Assembly: GCF_000196255.1 (NCBI RefSeq)
Contig: NC_006370.1
Span: 3,894,550 to 3,958,549 of the forward strand
Direction: 5' to 3'
Source of the DNA: Photobacterium profundum SS9
GTDB taxonomy: Bacteria > Pseudomonadota > Gammaproteobacteria > Enterobacterales > Vibrionaceae
DNA: 64,000 nt
Positions 1 through 9,010 of the stretch are shown piece by piece. A program made the position numbers and the translations under genes. The notes beneath the pieces were generated by a model. That model was not told where the DNA came from. It searched no databases and saw nothing but the letters and a program-made list of their open reading frames with translations. Each line of letters opens with the position of its first letter. The first letter of the stretch is position 1.

Positions 1-578
1 ACCGTATTCGATAAACCAATTAATGCAGCGCGACAGCCATTTTTTAAACCATCAGCGGTATTATCAGAAAATGTAATACACTCTCCGTGCTCACGATCAG
101 AAAAAACTTTACAGGTATTTTCTAGTACTGACTGCATCATAAGTTGGTAGCCAGGCGCAATCCAACCACCTAAATGTTTGCCATCTTCAGCTAACACATC
201 GAACGTTAAAGCCGTACCAATATCAATAATCACTGTTGGTTTTTTAAATTTTTGCCGAATGGCCACTAAAGTTAACCATCGATCAACACCAAGATATTGA
301 TATTCAGAATACGCATTTTTAACGCCAAAATCTTTTCGTAATGTTTTCACCTGCATTACAGGAATATTGGCCAGCTGAGCAATACGTTGAATTGAATTAT
401 CAACCTCAACAGGCCCAACGCTAGCAAACACTATTCGATGAATTCCTTTCTCTAGCAGTGGTTCAAGAACCATTTCTAATTTACGTCTAGGATAACGACC
501 TAATAGTTCAAACTTTCCAGATTCAAACAATTGGGCAACTTTAACGTAAGTATTGCCGGCTTCAATCAATAATTGCAT
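1..578 (-). CDS. coaX: Type III pantothenate kinase, C-terminus beyond window
   Basis: Phosphorylates pantothenate, the first step of coenzyme A synthesis, in the cytoplasm. About 192 N-terminal codons are present and the rest lies left of the window. The start reads MQLLIEAGNT with the phosphate-binding AGNT motif. A VDRW motif like the family GxDR motif follows, and then the GTALTFD nucleotide-binding stretch. The usual Asp of the DxGNT motif is Glu at residue 6 here, which is unusual. The ATG shares one base with the birA stop (TGATG), so the two genes are translationally coupled. The family assignment rests on motif order; the sequence does not resemble type I CoaA. Confidence 0.85.
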   Translation of the reverse strand, partial: MQLLIEAGNTYVKVAQLFESGKFELLGRYPRRKLEMVLEPLLEKGIHRIVFASVGPVEVDNSIQRIAQLANIPVMQVKTLRKDFGVKNAYSEYQYLGVDRWLTLVAIRQKFKKPTVIIDIGTALTFDVLAEDGKHLGGWIAPGYQLMMQSVLENTCKVFSDREHGECITFSDNTADGLKNGCRAALIGLSNT

Positions 579-1540
579 CAACAACCTCTAAGGCTGATTT
601 CACCACCGATATAAGGTTCAATCCCTGATTCGGTTTCAAGTAATAAGGCACCCTGCTTATCAATTCCACGAGCAATCCCTTCGATTACACGTTGGCCAAT
701 TAATAATTTTACAGGACGATTTAAAAAGTTATCTATTCTATTCCAACGTTCAACAAAGCCATCTAATCCGACTTGTTCATAAGTTATTAATGTCTTTTGT
801 AAACTATCAATAAGTTCAGCAGCTAGATGATTTCGCTCTGGCAGTTTATCGCAAGCTTGCGACAGATTTGTCCAAGCCTGTCCAATATCACTCCCTTCCG
901 TATCCGGCATATCGATATTCAAACCCATCCCTATGACAAGGTGAGCAGCATCGCCTGCCTGACCAGTCATCTCAACTAAGATCCCTGCCAGCTTTTTATC
1001 TTTATAATAGAGGTCATTAGGCCATTTCACTCTAACTTCATTAGCACCGAGTGATTGCAATGTTTCAGCAATAGCGACACCAACAATGAGACTCAACCCC
1101 ATTGCAGCCGCCATACCAGCATCTAGGCGCCAATACATAGATAAATAAAGGTTGCTACCAAACGGTGACAGCCATTGCCGTCCACGACGCCCCCTACCTG
1201 CCTGCTGGTATTCCGCCAAGCAAACAGCACCCTTAGGTAAAAGCCCAAAGCGATCTAGTAAATACTGATTAGTCGAGTCAATTATGGGAATTAATTCTAA
1301 CTGCGGACACTTTACCTGAGATAAAATCTTATCGCAATCCAGTAACTCTATCGGAGTAGATACACAATACCCCTTTCCCTGAATACGAAATAGGTCTAAC
1401 CCCCAGAGCTGTAACACCTTGATATGCTTACTTATGGCAGATCTCGAAATACCCAGAGACTCACCAAGAGCCTCTCCGGAATGGAATTGACCATCAGCCA
1501 ATAGCTTAACTAATGCTAACCGCGTGGCATGTTCTTTCAT
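578..1540 (-). CDS. birA: Biotin--[acetyl-CoA-carboxylase] ligase and biotin operon repressor
   Basis: Activates biotin with ATP and transfers it to the biotin carboxyl carrier protein. In the holo form it also represses biotin synthesis genes. The 320 residues match the usual length of about 320. An N-terminal winged helix (about residues 1-65, with GISRSAISKHIK as recognition region) is followed by the catalytic core with GRGRRGRQW (biotinyl-AMP loop) and KWPNDLYY. The DNA-binding domain shows this is the bifunctional form. It overlaps the murB stop by four bases (ATGA) and runs into coaX, so murB, birA and coaX form one coupled operon. Confidence 0.95.
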   Translation of the reverse strand: MKEHATRLALVKLLADGQFHSGEALGESLGISRSAISKHIKVLQLWGLDLFRIQGKGYCVSTPIELLDCDKILSQVKCPQLELIPIIDSTNQYLLDRFGLLPKGAVCLAEYQQAGRGRRGRQWLSPFGSNLYLSMYWRLDAGMAAAMGLSLIVGVAIAETLQSLGANEVRVKWPNDLYYKDKKLAGILVEMTGQAGDAAHLVIGMGLNIDMPDTEGSDIGQAWTNLSQACDKLPERNHLAAELIDSLQKTLITYEQVGLDGFVERWNRIDNFLNRPVKLLIGQRVIEGIARGIDKQGALLLETESGIEPYIGGEISLRGC

Positions 1541-2577
1541 GCTAACACCTCAGATAACGTCGTTTCTTTTGACGCCCCCATAAAGCGCACTTCATGTTCG
1601 AGCAACACCCCAAATTTATCATTAACTGCGTTAACAACGTGTTGGGCCAGTAACAACACATCTCTAGCGGTAGCATTTCCCGTATTTACTAACACAAGAG
1701 CCTGTTGTTCATGCACTTTTGCACCACCAATCTGCATACCTTTCAAATCACACTGATCAATCAACCAGCCGGCCGCTAGTTTATATTCAAGATTTGAAAC
1801 TTTATAGTTCGGCATTTGAGGGTATTGATATAACAATGCATCTTTAATTGATTGCGTTATCACTGGGTTTTTAAAAAAACTCCCAGCATTCCCCAACACT
1901 TGTGGATCGGGTAATTTCGACTGTCTAATTCTGCAAACTGCATTAAAAACATCAATCGCAGCAACCGTTGTCTTGTTAAGCTCAGCTAAGGGACCATAGG
2001 TTGTTTTAGGCTCCCATTCCTTTTTCAAAGTAAAGCCGACCGCAACGATGATATGGGTTTCTTTTAATTCATGCTTAAAAACTGAATCTCGATAACCAAA
2101 TTGACACTCTTTACGACTCAACCTTGATACTTCACCAGAATCAATATTTAATATATCGACATATTGACAAATATCTTGCAGCTCTACGCCATAAGCACCA
2201 ATATTTTGAATCGGAGAGGATCCAACACAACCAGGTATCAGGGCAAGGTTTTCTAGTCCTGGCATATTATGTTCAATGGTCCATTGAACGAAGCCATGCC
2301 AGTCTTCCCCAGCCCCTACATGTAATAAATAACTCTCTTGTGTCTCGTTAACCGTTATTCCTTTAATACGGTTAAGTACAACAACACCAGAAAAATCATC
2401 ACAAAAAAGTAGGTTACTACCCTTACCTAAAACTAATTTAGGCAATGTCTGATATTGCTTATCACGCCAAATCAACAATAAATCGTCAACTGACTCAGCC
2501 TCAATAAGTGCATAAGCTTGTGACTCTATACCAAAGGTGTGAAAAGCAGCCAACGATGTTTCTTGTAAAATTCTCAT
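1537..2577 (-). CDS. murB: UDP-N-acetylenolpyruvoylglucosamine reductase
   Basis: Reduces UDP-GlcNAc-enolpyruvate to UDP-N-acetylmuramate with NADPH and FAD, the second committed step of peptidoglycan precursor synthesis in the cytoplasm. At 346 residues it fits the short type I MurB form (E. coli 342). The FAD-binding part shows LGKGSNLLF and IPGCVGSSPIQNIGAYG. The C-terminal part has GNAGSFFKNP, whose Ser is the usual proton donor. It is the first gene of the leftward murB-birA-coaX operon. The murB-birA pairing is the same as in E. coli. Confidence 0.96.
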   Translation of the reverse strand: MRILQETSLAAFHTFGIESQAYALIEAESVDDLLLIWRDKQYQTLPKLVLGKGSNLLFCDDFSGVVVLNRIKGITVNETQESYLLHVGAGEDWHGFVQWTIEHNMPGLENLALIPGCVGSSPIQNIGAYGVELQDICQYVDILNIDSGEVSRLSRKECQFGYRDSVFKHELKETHIIVAVGFTLKKEWEPKTTYGPLAELNKTTVAAIDVFNAVCRIRQSKLPDPQVLGNAGSFFKNPVITQSIKDALLYQYPQMPNYKVSNLEYKLAAGWLIDQCDLKGMQIGGAKVHEQQALVLVNTGNATARDVLLLAQHVVNAVNDKFGVLLEHEVRFMGASKETTLSEVLA

Positions 2578-2652
2578 GCTAATATCGAACCATACCTTTT
2601 ATACTCATCGCAATATTTTACCCGATTCATACTAACTACGCAGTGTTTTCCC

Positions 2653-3078
2653 ATGACTAAGCTTAGATTTCACCATTTAGAACCTCTTCGTTTTCCACTA
2701 GTAAACCGATTATATAAAAGCTACTACCCCGCAGGAAAAGCAAAAAAAGATGAAATAATATGGGTTGGAGATAATGAGAAAGGTATAATTTGCGTCGTTA
2801 GGTTTAAACAATTTGAAAACATTCAGTTATTAACAGGAATGCTTGTTCATCCTGAATTTCGTGAACAAGGGCTTGCTAAAAATTTGTTAGCGGCAACGAA
2901 AACGCAAATAAATTGCAAGCCTTGTTACTGTTTTGCATTTCGTGAATTAATCCCACTTTATTCAAACGCTAACTTCCATTTGGTCGACAAAATCGAGTTA
3001 CCTGAAGTACTTTCTAACCGATTAATACGTTATATTAGCAGTGGGAAAGACCTTGTCGCGATGCGTTATGAAGCTTAA
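2653..3078 (+). CDS. GNAT-family N-acetyltransferase, substrate unknown
   Basis: A small 141-residue protein with one recognisable signature: MLVHPEFREQGLAKNLL (about residues 76-92), which fits motif A of the GNAT fold, the acetyl-CoA pyrophosphate-binding loop. No second domain, signal peptide or membrane segment is seen. It sits divergently from murB with only 75 bases between the starts, and 128 bases ahead of pssA, which has its own promoter. The upstream Shine-Dalgarno sequence is weak. I cannot name the substrate. The coding call rests on length, the motif and the absence of a better frame. Confidence 0.75.
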   Translation: MTKLRFHHLEPLRFPLVNRLYKSYYPAGKAKKDEIIWVGDNEKGIICVVRFKQFENIQLLTGMLVHPEFREQGLAKNLLAATKTQINCKPCYCFAFRELIPLYSNANFHLVDKIELPEVLSNRLIRYISSGKDLVAMRYEA

Positions 3079-3126
3079 CCTGACACATTTTAATATACTC
3101 GTGACATAAGCTAACAATAGGGTACA

Positions 3127-3153
3127 TTGACATCAGAAATTTTCTGGTATAAT
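3127..3153 (+). promoter_or_regulatory. Sigma-70 promoter for pssA
   Basis: A perfect -35 hexamer TTGACA (3127-3132) and a perfect -10 hexamer TATAAT (3148-3153) lie 54 bases ahead of the pssA start. The spacer is only 15 bases, two short of optimal, and is nearly filled by the palindrome CAGAAATTTTCTG. Confidence 0.6.
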
Positions 3154-3206
3154 CCCGCTCTTATTTAACAGGTTTATCTACCGTAAGTCGCGCAAACGAG
3201 GCAATA

Positions 3207-4556
3207 ATGGATTCAGCTATTACAAATAGGCAGCGTATTGAACAGCTGCCATGTATTGCTCACAAGCCAGAAGAATTGGAAACACTTTTAGATGCTGGTT
3301 CATTCAGAGAGCGCCTTCATACTGAAATAATGCAGGCAAAGCACCGTATTTATCTAGTTGCTTTATATTTGCAAGATGATGAAGCTGGTAGAGCAATTCT
3401 GACATCATTATATGAAGCAAAACAGCTCAACCCTAATTTAGATATCAAAGTACTGGTTGATTGGCATCGTGCACAACGAGGACTAATTGGAGCCGCACAA
3501 TCTGACGGCAATGCTGCTTTTTATCGTGAATTTGCAGAGAAGTATCAATATCAAATTGAAGTTCTAGGGGTACCAGTTAGAAACCGTGAAGTATTTGGTG
3601 TTTTACACCTTAAAGGTTTCATTGTTGATAACAAAGTTATTTATAGTGGTGCTAGCCTAAACGATGTGTATTTAGCTCAACATGAACGTTATCGCTATGA
3701 CAGATACCATGTAATTCACAATGTAAAGCTTGCGGATAGTATGGCTGGCTTTATCACGGATACTTTAGTAAATAGTGATGCTGTCAATTGCTTGAACCAA
3801 GAAGTACGCCCTGATACCAAGTCTCTAAAAGGTGCAATCAAAAACCTTCGCTCTCAGCTACAGCGTGCTAGTTATAATTATCAAGCTGAGGAAATTAATG
3901 AAGACCAAGTTGGTTTAACACCTTTACTTGGTTTAGGTAAGCGCAAAAATAAACTAAACGAACATATTTGCACTCTTATTGCTAGTTCTCAAAAAGAACT
4001 CATAATATGCACGCCCTACTTCAATTTCCCTCGGACGGTAGGTAGAGAAGTTCGCCGTGCAATACGACGAGGTGTTAAAGTCACAATTGTCATTGGTGAC
4101 AAAACAGCTAATGATTTCTTTATTCCACCAAGTGAACCATTCAAAACGATCTCAGGATTACCTTATTTATATGAAGTAAACCTTCGTAATTTTGCAAAAC
4201 AAAATGAAGCGGCAATAGCACGTAGACAGTTAGCTATACATCTATGGAAACACGAAGATAATAGCTTTCACCTTAAAGGGATATGGGTAGATCGGAGCTA
4301 TATGCTAATTACTGGGAATAATTTAAACCCAAGGGCGTGGAAATTAGACTTAGAAAATGCCATTTTAGTTCATGATAAAAATCAATTACTAGCAGACCAA
4401 AAACAAAAAGAGTTAGATTGCATTCTTAAACATACCCAATTAGTTGGCAGCTATAAATTCATAGAAAAAATAGATAACTACCCAGCTCCAGTCAGAAAGC
4501 TTATTAAACGAATTCGTCGTATTAAAGCCGACCATATCCTCAATCAAATCTTGTAG
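3207..4556 (+). CDS. pssA: CDP-diacylglycerol--serine O-phosphatidyltransferase
   Basis: Makes phosphatidylserine from CDP-diacylglycerol and serine, the committed step to phosphatidylethanolamine. It is peripheral to the inner membrane. The 449 residues match E. coli PssA (451), a phospholipase D superfamily enzyme unlike the integral-membrane type in other bacteria. Both HKD half-sites are visible: HLKGFIVDNKVIYSGAS (about residues 137-153) and HLKGIWVDRSYMLITGNN (about 355-372). The C-terminus is basic, as expected for binding an acidic membrane. The start is supported by the well-placed promoter upstream. A nicotinamidase-like gene follows after 7 bases and may be co-transcribed. Confidence 0.95.
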   Translation: MDSAITNRQRIEQLPCIAHKPEELETLLDAGSFRERLHTEIMQAKHRIYLVALYLQDDEAGRAILTSLYEAKQLNPNLDIKVLVDWHRAQRGLIGAAQSDGNAAFYREFAEKYQYQIEVLGVPVRNREVFGVLHLKGFIVDNKVIYSGASLNDVYLAQHERYRYDRYHVIHNVKLADSMAGFITDTLVNSDAVNCLNQEVRPDTKSLKGAIKNLRSQLQRASYNYQAEEINEDQVGLTPLLGLGKRKNKLNEHICTLIASSQKELIICTPYFNFPRTVGREVRRAIRRGVKVTIVIGDKTANDFFIPPSEPFKTISGLPYLYEVNLRNFAKQNEAAIARRQLAIHLWKHEDNSFHLKGIWVDRSYMLITGNNLNPRAWKLDLENAILVHDKNQLLADQKQKELDCILKHTQLVGSYKFIEKIDNYPAPVRKLIKRIRRIKADHILNQIL

Positions 4557-4563
4557 GTATCAA

Positions 4564-5193
4564 ATGATTATTGCAGCCATTGATGTTGACCCACAAAAAG
4601 CATTTACTCCTCTTTGCCCAAATGAGCTTCCAGTAAATGAGGGTGATATCATTGGTCCAGCGTTAAACGCACAAGCAAGAAAAGCAAATTTTCGTGTGCT
4701 CACAAAAGATGCCCATCAATCGAAGGCTATATGGACTGTCGATAATCATTCTCAAATGTTACAGCCTTTAGATCATCCGAATGCTGACTTAACTTGGGTA
4801 TCACATGCGGTACCTGGCACAAGAGGCTTTGAGACTATCCCAGAGCTTCCAGCAGTCACTGATTATGATTTCGTTGTATGGAAAGGTATAGAAGCAGATC
4901 TACATCCATACGGAGCCTGTTATCACGACATAGCAGAGCAGCTTAGTACTGGGCTTATCGAATGGCTCATAGCTAAAGAAGTAGATACTGTTTTGATTGG
5001 TGGTCTTGCTACTGATTATTGTGTAAAGACAACTGCACTGCAATTAGTTAAAAATAAGCAATTCAAGGTCATCATTAACGTAGAGGCTTGTCGAGGAATA
5101 GCGACAGAAACAATAGAATTAGCTTACAAAGAAATGTCTCAGGCCGGCATTACCATCATTCAAAATATTAATGACTTACAAATACATTTATAA
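4564..5193 (+). CDS. pncA: Nicotinamidase (isochorismatase family)
   Basis: Probably hydrolyses nicotinamide to nicotinate for NAD salvage in the cytoplasm. The Asp-Lys-Cys catalytic set of the family can be placed: Asp in IDVDPQKAF near residue 8, Lys in VVWKGIEAD near 108, and Cys in GLATDYCVKTT near 150. The last motif is almost identical to that of E. coli PncA. KDAH near residue 50 fits the metal ligands. The length of 209 residues is normal. The gene follows pssA by 7 bases. An IS10-like element sits exactly after its stop codon, so the protein is intact but any native downstream transcript end has been displaced. Another isochorismatase-fold hydrolase is possible. Confidence 0.8.
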   Translation: MIIAAIDVDPQKAFTPLCPNELPVNEGDIIGPALNAQARKANFRVLTKDAHQSKAIWTVDNHSQMLQPLDHPNADLTWVSHAVPGTRGFETIPELPAVTDYDFVVWKGIEADLHPYGACYHDIAEQLSTGLIEWLIAKEVDTVLIGGLATDYCVKTTALQLVKNKQFKVIINVEACRGIATETIELAYKEMSQAGITIIQNINDLQIHL

Positions 5194-5201
5194 TCCCGCC
5201 C

Positions 5202-6561
5202 CTGACGAATCCCCACGAAATTGATGAGTTTTCAATAAGAAGATAAGTGAGTTTTTTTAGGTGAAATGAAACTTTCATGGCTAATTGAGATCAGAACATT
5301 CACCATAAACGTCAAATTTGCATAGCCATGAAAGCAACTGAAATTCTATACCAAGATCTTCGTTCATACTACCCTCAAATTCACTCCTCACGGTTAAAGA
5401 CACTTTGTACTTTTATTGAGTCTGGGATTAAAGACCAAAGAGTATCAGTGACTTATCTAGGTCGAGGCTTAGAGTCAGGCTCTGTGACCACAAAAAAACA
5501 TGACAGTAAGCGAGCCGATCGCCTTATTGGTAATGCACACTTACACTGTGAGCGTCATGACTACTACGAGTATATGACCGAGCAATTAATTGGAAGAGAA
5601 AAGCACCCTATTATTTTAATCGATTGGTCTCCAATTAATGGTCAGGAAATCTATCAACTCTTGAGGGCGAGCATTCCAATGCAAGGGAGAGGGTTAGTTT
5701 TATATGAAAAAACATTCCATGAAAGTGAACTCAACACAGAAAAAGCCCACCAGAGTTTCTTAGATGAGTTAGAGCAAGTGCTGCCTGAAGGATGCCAGCC
5801 CGTCATCACAACAGATGCTATCTATCGGTCACCTTGGTTTAAAGCCGTAGAGTTAAAAGGTTGGTATTGGATTGGCCGAGTACGAGGGCAAGTCTCACTA
5901 TCTCAAGATAAGGAAACCTGGTACACAAGCTATCAATGGTTCAAGGCCGCGAAGGTAAACAAAGCTGAGCATCTTGGTGTACTTTACTACGGTAAGGTCG
6001 CTAAATTTAAGTGTGAAGGCGTATTATTTAAGCGGAATAAAAAGGGGCGTAGTGCTAAAAAAAAGCGAGGTGGGGTTTCGCAAAGAACAACCGATAAAAC
6101 GCATGAAAAAGACGCTAATGAAGCATGGTTACTGGTTTTCAAGCTCCCTCCGAGATACAAAAATAACGCAAACATCGCGGTATCACTGTACCGTCAACGA
6201 ATGCAGATAGAAGAGAATTTTAGAGATACTAAAAATGGCAAGCTGGGCATAAGTTTAGAATATGCAAATTCAAAATCAGTGGAAAGGTTTGACAATTTAC
6301 TTCTTATTGCAGGGTTGATCTTATTTATCATCTGGTGCGTTGGAAGAGCCGCGGTAATGAAAAAAATTCATTATTCACTACAAGCTAATTCACTTAAATA
6401 TCGGGCAGTATTATCCACGATTTACATTGGTCGAGAAGTTGAAAAAGACGGCAGATATACCATAACGATAGATGAATATGTTTACGTGCTAGCTCATTTA
6501 TCAGAGCTAGCAGTTAGCATGGAGGATCTACTATGATGAATATTTTGTGGGGATCCCTCAG
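5202..6561 (+). mobile_element. IS10-like insertion sequence (IS4 family), apparently intact
   Basis: The ends are imperfect inverted repeats. The left end begins CTGACGAATCCCCAC (5202-5216) and the right end, read inward on the other strand, begins CTGAGGGATCCCCAC. The element is 1360 bases, close to IS10 (about 1.33 kb). It is flanked by a perfect 9-base direct repeat, ATCCCGCCC, at 5193-5201 and 6562-6570, the size that IS10 makes. It carries one full-length transposase gene. It lies immediately after pncA, with the duplicated target including the last base of the pncA stop codon. Confidence 0.92.
5328..6536 (+). CDS. IS4-family transposase, IS10 subgroup
   Basis: DDE transposase that would move the surrounding element by cut-and-paste. 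At 402 residues it equals the IS10 transposase in length and shares its layout: an N-terminal region with LGRGLES and RADRLIGNAHLH, then the first catalytic Asp in IILIDWSPI, the second in VITTDAIYRSPWF, and the Glu in RQRMQIEENFRDTK, the family's C-terminal signature. No frameshift or stop is seen, so the protein is probably active. The gene fills the element between the two inverted repeats. I did not identify an antisense regulator like IS10 RNA-OUT. Confidence 0.92.
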   Translation: MKATEILYQDLRSYYPQIHSSRLKTLCTFIESGIKDQRVSVTYLGRGLESGSVTTKKHDSKRADRLIGNAHLHCERHDYYEYMTEQLIGREKHPIILIDWSPINGQEIYQLLRASIPMQGRGLVLYEKTFHESELNTEKAHQSFLDELEQVLPEGCQPVITTDAIYRSPWFKAVELKGWYWIGRVRGQVSLSQDKETWYTSYQWFKAAKVNKAEHLGVLYYGKVAKFKCEGVLFKRNKKGRSAKKKRGGVSQRTTDKTHEKDANEAWLLVFKLPPRYKNNANIAVSLYRQRMQIEENFRDTKNGKLGISLEYANSKSVERFDNLLLIAGLILFIIWCVGRAAVMKKIHYSLQANSLKYRAVLSTIYIGREVEKDGRYTITIDEYVYVLAHLSELAVSMEDLL

Positions 6562-6697
6562 ATCCCGCCCTAATAAATGCCTGATTTATTAACGTTTCAG
6601 GCTAGACACGCAATATGACCGCTTCTACTCTCATTAAAGATATTTGATTTCTCTTAATAATGAGCCTAATGCGCTTCATCAGGCATAATGAATAAAG

Positions 6698-6979
6698 GTT
6701 ATACCATATATGGACCCTCTCGCATTGCAAGGCATAATGATGAAGATTAATGAAACTCGTTTGCTGCCATATATTCGGCTTAGTTGAGAATGTGAATTCT
6801 CTAGCCCTGATGGATTTCGCACCTTATCTTCATATCATTCTAACGGCCTTACAGCCTTTGGTATTACCTGAGTTTTATAAGGTGGTTATGAGCCTTTAAT
6901 CATCAATATCATGTCTTGTGCAATTCAGTGAGTGGATGTATTTAGCCTTAACTTACATTATGTGGGTTAAGGTTTTAGC
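6698..6979. repeat. 282-bp inverted repeat, left copy
   Basis: This stretch is the reverse complement of 8611-8892 over 282 bases, and I found no mismatch when comparing by eye. At its inner end it contains the last few codons and stop of an IS110-family transposase. The remainder is the non-coding DNA that follows that gene. Read on the minus strand, it is the 3' end of a second, otherwise missing, IS110-family copy facing left. No target duplication is visible at the outer ends. The 127 bases between the IS10-like element and this repeat hold no gene, only an AT-rich hairpin (AATAAAT/ATTTATT) just after the target duplication. Confidence 0.9.
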
Positions 6980-6988
6980 CATAGGTAT

Positions 6989-8276
6989 CTACACAGATTG
7001 AGCAAAAAACGAACTGGCTATTTGCCTCATCGCGTTTATCTCATCCATGGTGTAGGTATCTAGTACTTCACACATTTGTAGGAAAACCCATAGTCCCGCA
7101 AGCAGTGATGGCTGAGTGACAGGCTTTGTTCGCTTAGTTAAACGACCCACTCAGCTTAACCAAAAAACCTTTAAATTCATTAGCTTCATCCGAGCTGTCC
7201 GAATAAAGCTTAAATATCAACGTCGTTGCAACACTGGCTGTGATCAGACGCTTTAATATTGACTCCGCAGTAGTTTGCTGCCATTTTTCTAACTGATGAC
7301 CATCTGACTTCAATAACTTAAACCAAGATTCAATATTCCAGCGATGGCAATACCACGTTGCGATCTCTGTTGCATCAACATCCAACACGTTAGACAGCAG
7401 ATACCATCTTGCTAGCTCTTTACCTTCATCATCCGTGACCAGGCTCATAACAAAGCGACAGGTGGGCGCCGCTGACGCGAGCTTTTCTGATTTCCGGTGT
7501 AACTCAACAGTCGTTTCACCAACAAACAAATAGCCCTCTTTACCTCGAAGAGAAATAACACCTTTCAAGTCTGGGGAGATTGTTCGACTGATGATTTCAG
7601 CCGTTTTAAACTGACCTTCGTGACGGAACGTTGAGCCTTTTTTAGTTCGAGTTAGCCAGTGAACTGAGCCTAAACGTCTTAAGTCTTTCGCTGAATCTGC
7701 TTCTCTATCAACAACATGCACCAGGGGCTTGTCTAAATGTAATTGTTCTTGCCAATGAATGCTGTCAAAGAGTGAATCTAGGTGACTTTGCTTGGGTTGT
7801 AACTCTTGGCTTCGGCATTGATAAATACCGTTGCTTGTCAGTAAGTTAAGACCTGCTGGAGCAATGGGTGCGCCAGTATTTGCGTCTACCAATAAAGACG
7901 CTTGCAGTTCGTAGCCAACATCGAGAGCGTGTGACATCTTAGTTTTATCTAACTTACTATGATGTTTAGCGAAATTGATATGGCACCAATCATGAGCCAT
8001 TAATACATATCGACTTTGACTTTCTTTCACACCAGAACGAGCAAGTCCCAGCATCGGGCCACTTAGCATAGGAAAAGTCACATCCTCATTATGATAAAAA
8101 CGCCATGTTGCTTGTGTCGATGCCCATGATTGTGTGTGGTGGCGAAGAGATTTTACACCTGGTGCATTGCTAGAATTAACTGTCATGTGTTCCATTATAA
8201 GGGTCTGATAACGCTTAGATAATCTTGATTCAAGGATACAGGGTAATTGATGTTGTTCAAAAAGAGTCATCGTCAA
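6989..8276 (-). pseudogene. IS4-family transposase with a C-terminal frameshift
   Basis: The open frame from 8276 to 7134 encodes 380 residues of an IS4-family DDE transposase. The catalytic Asp residues are in LMAHDWCHINF and VVDREADS, and the Glu is in CHRWNIESWFKLLKSDG. The frame ends early at GSFN-stop. If one base near 7145 is skipped, reading continues for another 51 residues (SGRLTKRTKPVTQPSLLAG and on) to a stop at 6991-6989, so a single inserted base has broken the gene. The N-terminus looks complete. Clear terminal inverted repeats were not found, but the element must lie between about 6980 and 8335. It is unrelated to the IS10-like element beside it except by family. Confidence 0.8.
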
Positions 8277-8320
8277 TACTAATGAAATGAAAGTTAACTC
8301 TCTTGATCGTTGATCCTTAG

Positions 8321-8623
8321 ATCAGTTCCCTTCTCTTGGCCGATTGGTGTGGTTTAGTTCCTAAGCAACATTCTACCGGAGATAAGGCGCGTTTATTAGG
8401 GATAAGTAAGCGAGGTAATACTTACATTCGAACTCAATTGATCAATGGCGCTAGAAGTGCATTGAGAAATGCGAGTAATAAAAATGATCAAGTTAGCCGT
8501 TGGGCAGCGAGCCTGGCAGAGCGAATAGGTTTTAACAAAGCCTGTGTTGCTTTGGCGAATAAAATGGCAAGATTCGCTTGGGCGATGGTACATAATGGAC
8601 AAGATTATCAGCTAAAACCTTAA
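8321..8623 (+). pseudogene. IS110-family transposase, C-terminal remnant
   Basis: About 100 codons remain, open from just after a stop at 8318-8320. The sequence ADWCGLVPKQHSTGDKARLL, then GISKRGNTYIRTQLINGARS and ACVALANKMARFAWA, is the conserved C-terminal transposase domain of IS110-family elements, most like the IS1111 group. The N-terminal DEDD catalytic domain is gone, replaced by the IS4-family element, so the remnant cannot be active. Its last codons and its 3' flank form the right copy of the 282-bp inverted repeat. Confidence 0.85.
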
Positions 8624-8892
8624 CCCACATAATGTAAGTTAAGGCTAAATACATCCACTCACTGAATTGCACAAGACATGATATTGATGATTAAAGGCTC
8701 ATAACCACCTTATAAAACTCAGGTAATACCAAAGGCTGTAAGGCCGTTAGAATGATATGAAGATAAGGTGCGAAATCCATCAGGGCTAGAGAATTCACAT
8801 TCTCAACTAAGCCGAATATATGGCAGCAAACGAGTTTCATTAATCTTCATCATTATGCCTTGCAATGCGAGAGGGTCCATATATGGTATAAC
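8611..8892. repeat. 282-bp inverted repeat, right copy
   Basis: Matches 6698-6979 on the opposite strand. It begins in the last codons of the IS110-family remnant and runs about 270 bases into non-coding DNA, ending at GGTATAAC. In the IS1111 group of IS110 elements, the region after the transposase gene is known to give rise to the guide (seeker or bridge) RNA, so this non-coding part may be such a region; that role is inference here. The following 78 bases (8893-8970) hold no recognisable gene. Confidence 0.9.
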
Positions 8893-8970
8893 GAGGATGT
8901 GCGCAAGAAGCTGGATTAGCCTGACCAGTTAATTAGCTAGAATGGTATTAGTACCACTTATCTACAGACG

Positions 8971-8999
8971 AAAAAAAACCCTAATCTTTCGATTAGGGC
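8971..8999 (-). terminator. Rho-independent terminator of the left rRNA operon
   Basis: On the minus strand an eight-base-pair stem CCCTAATC/GATTAGGG with a GAAA tetraloop is followed by eight T. It lies 11 bases after the tRNA-Asp gene and ends the left rRNA operon. Confidence 0.92.
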
Positions 9000-9010
9000 T
9001 TCTTTAATAA

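Noticed and set aside
8336..8623. A 95-residue frame as an independent small gene
   Set aside because: It is the C-terminal end of an IS110-family transposase; its apparent TTG start falls inside the domain.
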